64,000 bases of DNA from Clostridia bacterium (GTDB lineage: Bacteria > Bacillota > Clostridia > Christensenellales > UBA1242): positions 1 through 64,000 of the forward strand of contig JAAWCQ010000010.1 in assembly GCA_022793335.1 (NCBI GenBank). Direction: 5' to 3'. The notes under the pieces were generated by a model, which did not search any database, had not been told where the DNA came from, and worked only from the letters and a program-made list of their open reading frames with translations. This document shows, in pieces, positions 61,108 through 64,000 of the stretch. The translations under genes were made by a program, and so were the position numbers. The first letter of the stretch is position 1, and every line of letters begins with the position of its first letter.

Positions 61108-61116
61108 CCTTACCAA
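61108..61116. other. attR core of the integrated element
   Basis: CCTTACCAA is identical to 45120-45128. To its left is element DNA, to its right the 5' half of the host tRNA-Thr. Confidence 0.8.
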
Positions 61117-61146
61117 GGTGGTGCTCTACCGCTGAGCCACATCAGC
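61108..61146 (-). pseudogene. 5' half of the split host tRNA-Thr gene
   Basis: The minus strand has the acceptor 5' strand GCTGATG, the D arm (GCTCAGCGGTAGAGC) and the anticodon arm up to TTGGTAAGG, then changes to element sequence. It differs from the intact copy by one base in the D loop (G for C on the + strand at 61131). It pairs with the 3' half at 45084-45128 to rebuild a complete tRNA. Confidence 0.88.
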
Positions 61147-61221
61147 ATATTATTTAATATGTTTGAGCTTGATTTTGTTGCTATACTTTTGTCTATATCA
61201 TTTAAAGCTAACAAACATTTT

Positions 61222-61255
61222 TTAAGAGGCAAATTTCTTGCCTCTTAATTTTTTT
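61222..61255 (+). terminator. Hairpin with T-run on the + strand
   Basis: TTAAGAGGCAA pairs with TTGCCTCTTAA around ATTTC, followed by seven T on the + strand. It lies after the stop of the leftward gene at 61280, but the T-run is on the other strand. It may mainly block rightward transcription leaving the element. Confidence 0.6.
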
Positions 61256-61279
61256 GTTTAGTGATAGCCAAATTTTTGT

Positions 61280-61606
61280 TTAGTGATAGTCGCGTTCTGG
61301 ATATTTATCATTAAGATATTGCATAAGATTTTTGCGATAATCAAACTTTTCAAGAGTTTCTATCATATAGTTTTGAAATCTTCTTTGGTCATATTGTGAA
61401 GGCTCTCCATTATAAATTTGAACAATCTCAAATTCCTTGAAAATGCTTTCAATTTTTTTGCCAGTAGTTGTGGTGCTATGCCAAACATGAAGCTCACCAT
61501 TCCTTATTGAATATGGCATTTTATTCTCATCTTCACGCTTGCTTATTTTAAATTCTTTGATAAGGGCTATTGTTTGTTGGGTATTTAATCTTTCAATAAA
61601 ATTCAT
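61280..61606 (-). CDS. Unknown 108-residue protein
   Basis: AGAGGTGG lies five bases before the ATG, supporting the gene. The sequence (NFIERLNTQQTIALIKEFKISKREDEN, HVWHSTTTTGKKIESIFKEFEIVQIYNG) is not a family I recognise; it is soluble with mixed structure. Its last codons and stop lie in a 17-base direct repeat with the DNA immediately downstream. It is the first host gene to the right of the element. Confidence 0.7.
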   Translation of the reverse strand: MNFIERLNTQQTIALIKEFKISKREDENKMPYSIRNGELHVWHSTTTTGKKIESIFKEFEIVQIYNGEPSQYDQRRFQNYMIETLEKFDYRKNLMQYLNDKYPERDYH

Positions 61607-61748
61607 AGTCCACCTCTTATTTTGATTATAGCAAATTTCGCCAATGCTGTCAACAGTTTTATAAACAATAGAAGGCCGTTTTGCTTAGTCTAGTTGGTTT
61701 TTGTTTGATAATTTTAATAAAAATTTAATATTTTTGCTTCTATTTCTT

Positions 61749-63335
61749 TTATTTTGCAGCCTTAAGTTTTTGTAAGTGCCAATTGCAAATATCAATCATA
61801 TTTGTATTGTCGTCAAATCCTTCATAATTCATAAGAATTTTGAAAGCAGACTCAACATGTTTTAACTTTATATTTTTTAGTGTTTTATAAAAATTCAAGT
61901 TAAATTTCCAAAGCTTTACAGAAAAATCATATTGATTTTCTGGCTTGATGCTTGCGCGAGTTGAAAGGGATACATAAGGAAGCATATAAGGACTTTTGGC
62001 CACTTGATTATTAGGCAGTAATACTGCAAGCCCACTGCCTTCAGCACCGGCAATGAAATCTCTCAAATCGACCACATCAAAATAAGTTTCTTTCAATATA
62101 TTTGACAAAAGATAAGTGTCTGAAATGGCAACCGTCTCTGGAAGCAGAGCTTTTATGCTTTTTATCGTCGAGCCGCTTACGCTGTCGTCATCTACTAGTG
62201 TGTAATTTCCTGCTGGAATTTGTTCGATTTGCTGTTTAAGGAGAGGGCAGTTGTATCTTTCAATCATTTTTATATAATGAAATTGAGGGGATGAAATATG
62301 AAAAAGTCTGCTTATTTCAAGATTGTAGGTGCCTTTGTAAAACCCGTCAAGGCTGATCGTTTTGGCAGCTTTTAAGTCTTTATAAGCCTTTTCAAGTTGA
62401 AACTGCATGCTGGCTGTTTTAACTTTTGTTTGCTTGCCAAATTCGCTCTCAAAAAGCTTGATAAGTTTTTTAAGAAATAGTTGTCGAGCCTTTTCAAGTT
62501 TGTTCTTGTTGACAACTGAGGTGAAATTTTTAAATGGAAGCAATCCTTCGTCTCTGATAATAAAAATGCCATTTAGACTGTTTTGGCTGGGCTGATTATT
62601 GAGGTCTTTTCTTATATGTCTGGAAGATAATTTTGCAGAATCACCATCATTTTCAATAAAAATGCAGTTTTTATTGCATATTTTTGCTTTTGCGGCGTTG
62701 AAATAATCATTGTTGGCACTTCGATTTATACAAACGCCAACGCCATCTTCTTCAAAGCAATAGTTAAATTTAGCATTATCACCACCAAAAACATAGACAA
62801 CTTTAATCTCTTTTTTCACATGCAATTGTAAATATTTTTCAAGGCGGTCAATCACACTTGTAAAATTTATATAAGTCTGTGTATACATGCTTTCCCAAGG
62901 GTCAATCATAAGCCAAGAGGAGTTTTCGACAGCTTGTTGACATTGAAATAGACGCTTTCCAAGGCAGGAATTATAATCGGGCTTGGTCGAAACATAATCT
63001 TCATGAGAAGGTGAGAAATATCCTCCGACGACATCGTAGCCTTCTTTTTCAAGCTCTTTTTTAGCAAGCTCCATCATGTCAAAATGACCTTGATGCAAAG
63101 GTAAAAATCCACCAGTCGAGAGAAGTACGACTGGCTTTTTTGTACTTTCTAGGTTGCTTGAAATTTTATCGACAGGTGTTGTAAGAAGATTTAAATTATA
63201 GAAATCTTTTGCCTCAATTTTGCTGTCAATAAACCCTGCTTCTACTAAAAGGTCATAATTTTTATATTTGTCATAAACCTTACTATAAAATCGGTCATTT
63301 GATATTTTCTTTAATAAAGATTGCTTAATTTTCAT
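61749..63335 (-). CDS. NadD-like nucleotidyltransferase fused to a phosphoribosyltransferase-like domain
   Basis: The 528-residue protein has a cytidylyltransferase-fold domain (~65-265) with STGGFLPLHQGHFDMM (the GxFxPxHxGH nucleotide site), VFGGDNAKF and SSRHIRKDL (an ISSTxIR-type motif), as in NaMN/NMN adenylyltransferases. The C-terminal half has YTLVDDDSVSGSTIKSI, a type I PRPP-binding loop, and AGAEGSGLAVLL. A NAD synthetase gene follows upstream on the same strand, so NAD synthesis or salvage is the likely pathway. I do not know this domain combination as a characterised enzyme. The ATG at 63335 begins a plausible N-terminus; no strong Shine-Dalgarno is visible. Confidence 0.75.
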   Translation of the reverse strand: MKIKQSLLKKISNDRFYSKVYDKYKNYDLLVEAGFIDSKIEAKDFYNLNLLTTPVDKISSNLESTKKPVVLLSTGGFLPLHQGHFDMMELAKKELEKEGYDVVGGYFSPSHEDYVSTKPDYNSCLGKRLFQCQQAVENSSWLMIDPWESMYTQTYINFTSVIDRLEKYLQLHVKKEIKVVYVFGGDNAKFNYCFEEDGVGVCINRSANNDYFNAAKAKICNKNCIFIENDGDSAKLSSRHIRKDLNNQPSQNSLNGIFIIRDEGLLPFKNFTSVVNKNKLEKARQLFLKKLIKLFESEFGKQTKVKTASMQFQLEKAYKDLKAAKTISLDGFYKGTYNLEISRLFHISSPQFHYIKMIERYNCPLLKQQIEQIPAGNYTLVDDDSVSGSTIKSIKALLPETVAISDTYLLSNILKETYFDVVDLRDFIAGAEGSGLAVLLPNNQVAKSPYMLPYVSLSTRASIKPENQYDFSVKLWKFNLNFYKTLKNIKLKHVESAFKILMNYEGFDDNTNMIDICNWHLQKLKAAK

Positions 63336-63429
63336 TTTTTTTGCCTGTTTTTTTTGATTTTTTATAAAATTTGTGCATTTTTAACTTATTTTTACTTAAA
63401 TTTTAAAAAATTAAATAAAGATTTGCTGA

Positions 63430-64000
63430 TTACTCTTCCATAATTTTATTTATCTTTTTATTAAAGTTTTCCCAGCCACCATCAATTGAGCAATCCCAAA
63501 GGTCTAAATGAATGGCAGGTGAGCTTGACATATACTTATGAAGATTATATTTATGTAAATTTTCAAGATTGTCAGCGTAAAGTTTAAATTGCGCCTTTGC
63601 TTTTTCGCTTAATGAATTTAAAACATTATCTTTTCTTTTACTGTCAAATCGCAGAAAATTTAAGTAATATTCAACAAAGTCATAAGGTGCACCAAAAACC
63701 ATCTCATCACTGCGATTGTCATACATATCTCCGCTTGGAGTCACATCAATAATACTTTGAGGAACATTTAATAATTTTGAAACTTCATACACCTCTGATT
63801 TGTGCAAGTCTGAAATTATTTGCAGGTCAACCATACCGTCAGAAGCTTTTCCGATATAGCCAAGATAAGTGCCTTCATCGCGATTGGTAGTGCCACAAAT
63901 TATTGCATTTTTGCCTTCTTGGCATAGAAGACTTGTGGTGTAATAAAGAATAGGTGTGCGACTATAAGGGCCGAGTTGACCTATTGCCCAAGCTTCACCT
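63430..64000 (-). CDS. nadE: NH3-dependent NAD synthetase, 5' part outside window
   Basis: The frame is open from the right edge of the window: GEAWAIGQLGPYSRT, then AIICGTTNRDEGTYLGYIGKASDGMVDLQIISDLHKSEVYEVSKLLNVP and TPSGDMYDNRSDEMVFGAPYDFVEYYL. These match the C-terminal half of NadE, which amidates deamido-NAD using ATP. The ATP-loop (SGGxDS) part lies beyond the window. The C-terminal ~60 residues (YMSSSPAIHLDLWDCSIDGGWEN) are an extension I do not recognise. It ends 94 bases before the NadD-PRTase fusion gene, suggesting one operon. Confidence 0.88.
   Translation of the reverse strand, partial: GEAWAIGQLGPYSRTPILYYTTSLLCQEGKNAIICGTTNRDEGTYLGYIGKASDGMVDLQIISDLHKSEVYEVSKLLNVPQSIIDVTPSGDMYDNRSDEMVFGAPYDFVEYYLNFLRFDSKRKDNVLNSLSEKAKAQFKLYADNLENLHKYNLHKYMSSSPAIHLDLWDCSIDGGWENFNKKINKIMEE

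Larger units (their letters stand above)
45120..61116. mobile_element. ~16-kb integrative mobilizable element in tRNA-Thr with defence cargo
   Basis: The boundaries are the repeated CCTTACCAA and the two halves of the disrupted host tRNA-Thr. Inside are two tyrosine recombinases, an excisionase-like gene, a relaxase and accessory gene, and a sigma-like gene. Cargo comprises a Fic protein, a Gabija-like pair, a SLOG protein and type III restriction-modification. Several TGTACCTA boxes lie near each end. No conjugation channel genes are present, so transfer would need a helper. A full tRNA-Thr at 60993-61067 sits just inside the right end and would replace the gene destroyed by insertion. Confidence 0.85.

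Noticed and set aside
61100..61150. Second functional tRNA-Thr gene
   Set aside because: Only the 5' half is present; sequence beyond the anticodon arm is unrelated, so it is a remnant.
1..64000. CRISPR array or rRNA operon
   Set aside because: No regularly spaced direct repeats with unique spacers and no rRNA-like sequence were seen on either strand.

Overview
The window is low-GC bacterial DNA with Shine-Dalgarno-led genes, sigma-A-type promoters (TTGACA/TATAAT, 17-bp spacers) and rho-independent terminators. The gene content points to an uncultured gut-type Bacillota (Clostridia-like) organism: an rpsL-rpsG-fusA-tuf block, the rplU-prp-rpmA cluster with a cleavable L27 N-terminus, a floA-yqfC-yqfD-ybeY-era cluster that includes two sporulation-family proteins, a BspA-type leucine-rich-repeat lipoprotein, and an archaeal-type AspRS linked to gatCAB. 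TGA is used as a stop. I cannot name the species.

Layout. Positions 1-6.8 kb hold a partial unknown gene and the str block, with a long structured leader before rpsL and a structured fusA-tuf gap. 6.8-12 kb holds two small XRE regulators, a BspA-like lipoprotein and a (p)ppGpp-hydrolase-like gene next to a RelA/SpoT-synthetase-like gene. 12-17.4 kb holds a Gly/Cys-rich micro-protein and a 1378-residue surface protein. 17.5-28.1 kb is housekeeping: L21/Prp/L27, an Ogg-type glycosylase, the flotillin/YqfC/YqfD/YbeY/Era cluster, and murB and murC. 28.2-45 kb holds a sugar-isomerase-like protein, a NUDIX-S51 fusion, the aspS-gatCAB operon, a MacB/FtsX-type ABC transporter, a HAD phosphatase, a large DUF4011-type helicase and a phosphoglycerate-mutase-like phosphatase.

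45.12-61.12 kb is a ~16-kb integrative mobilizable element that has split a host tRNA-Thr(GGT) gene at its anticodon arm. The 3' half of the host tRNA lies at the left end and the 5' half at the right end. The element carries a complete replacement tRNA-Thr about 40 bp inside its right end. It has two tyrosine recombinases, an excisionase-like protein, a relaxase with an accessory protein, and a defence cargo (Fic protein, Gabija-like GajA/GajB pair, SLOG protein, type III restriction-modification). Beyond it lie a small unknown gene, a NadD-like/phosphoribosyltransferase fusion and a partial NAD synthetase.

Most notable: upstream of aspS-gatCAB, a strong promoter drives a 27-codon ORF with eight consecutive Asn codons, followed by a GC-rich terminator and only then the operon that makes Asn-tRNA(Asn). 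This has the layout of a ribosome-mediated asparagine attenuator, where T-box control would be the usual expectation in Bacillota. Other points are the self-replacing tRNA-Thr insertion, a candidate invertible promoter between the type III methyltransferase and a recombinase, a toxSAS-like alarmone gene pair, and repeated -10/ATG geometry implying leaderless mRNAs.
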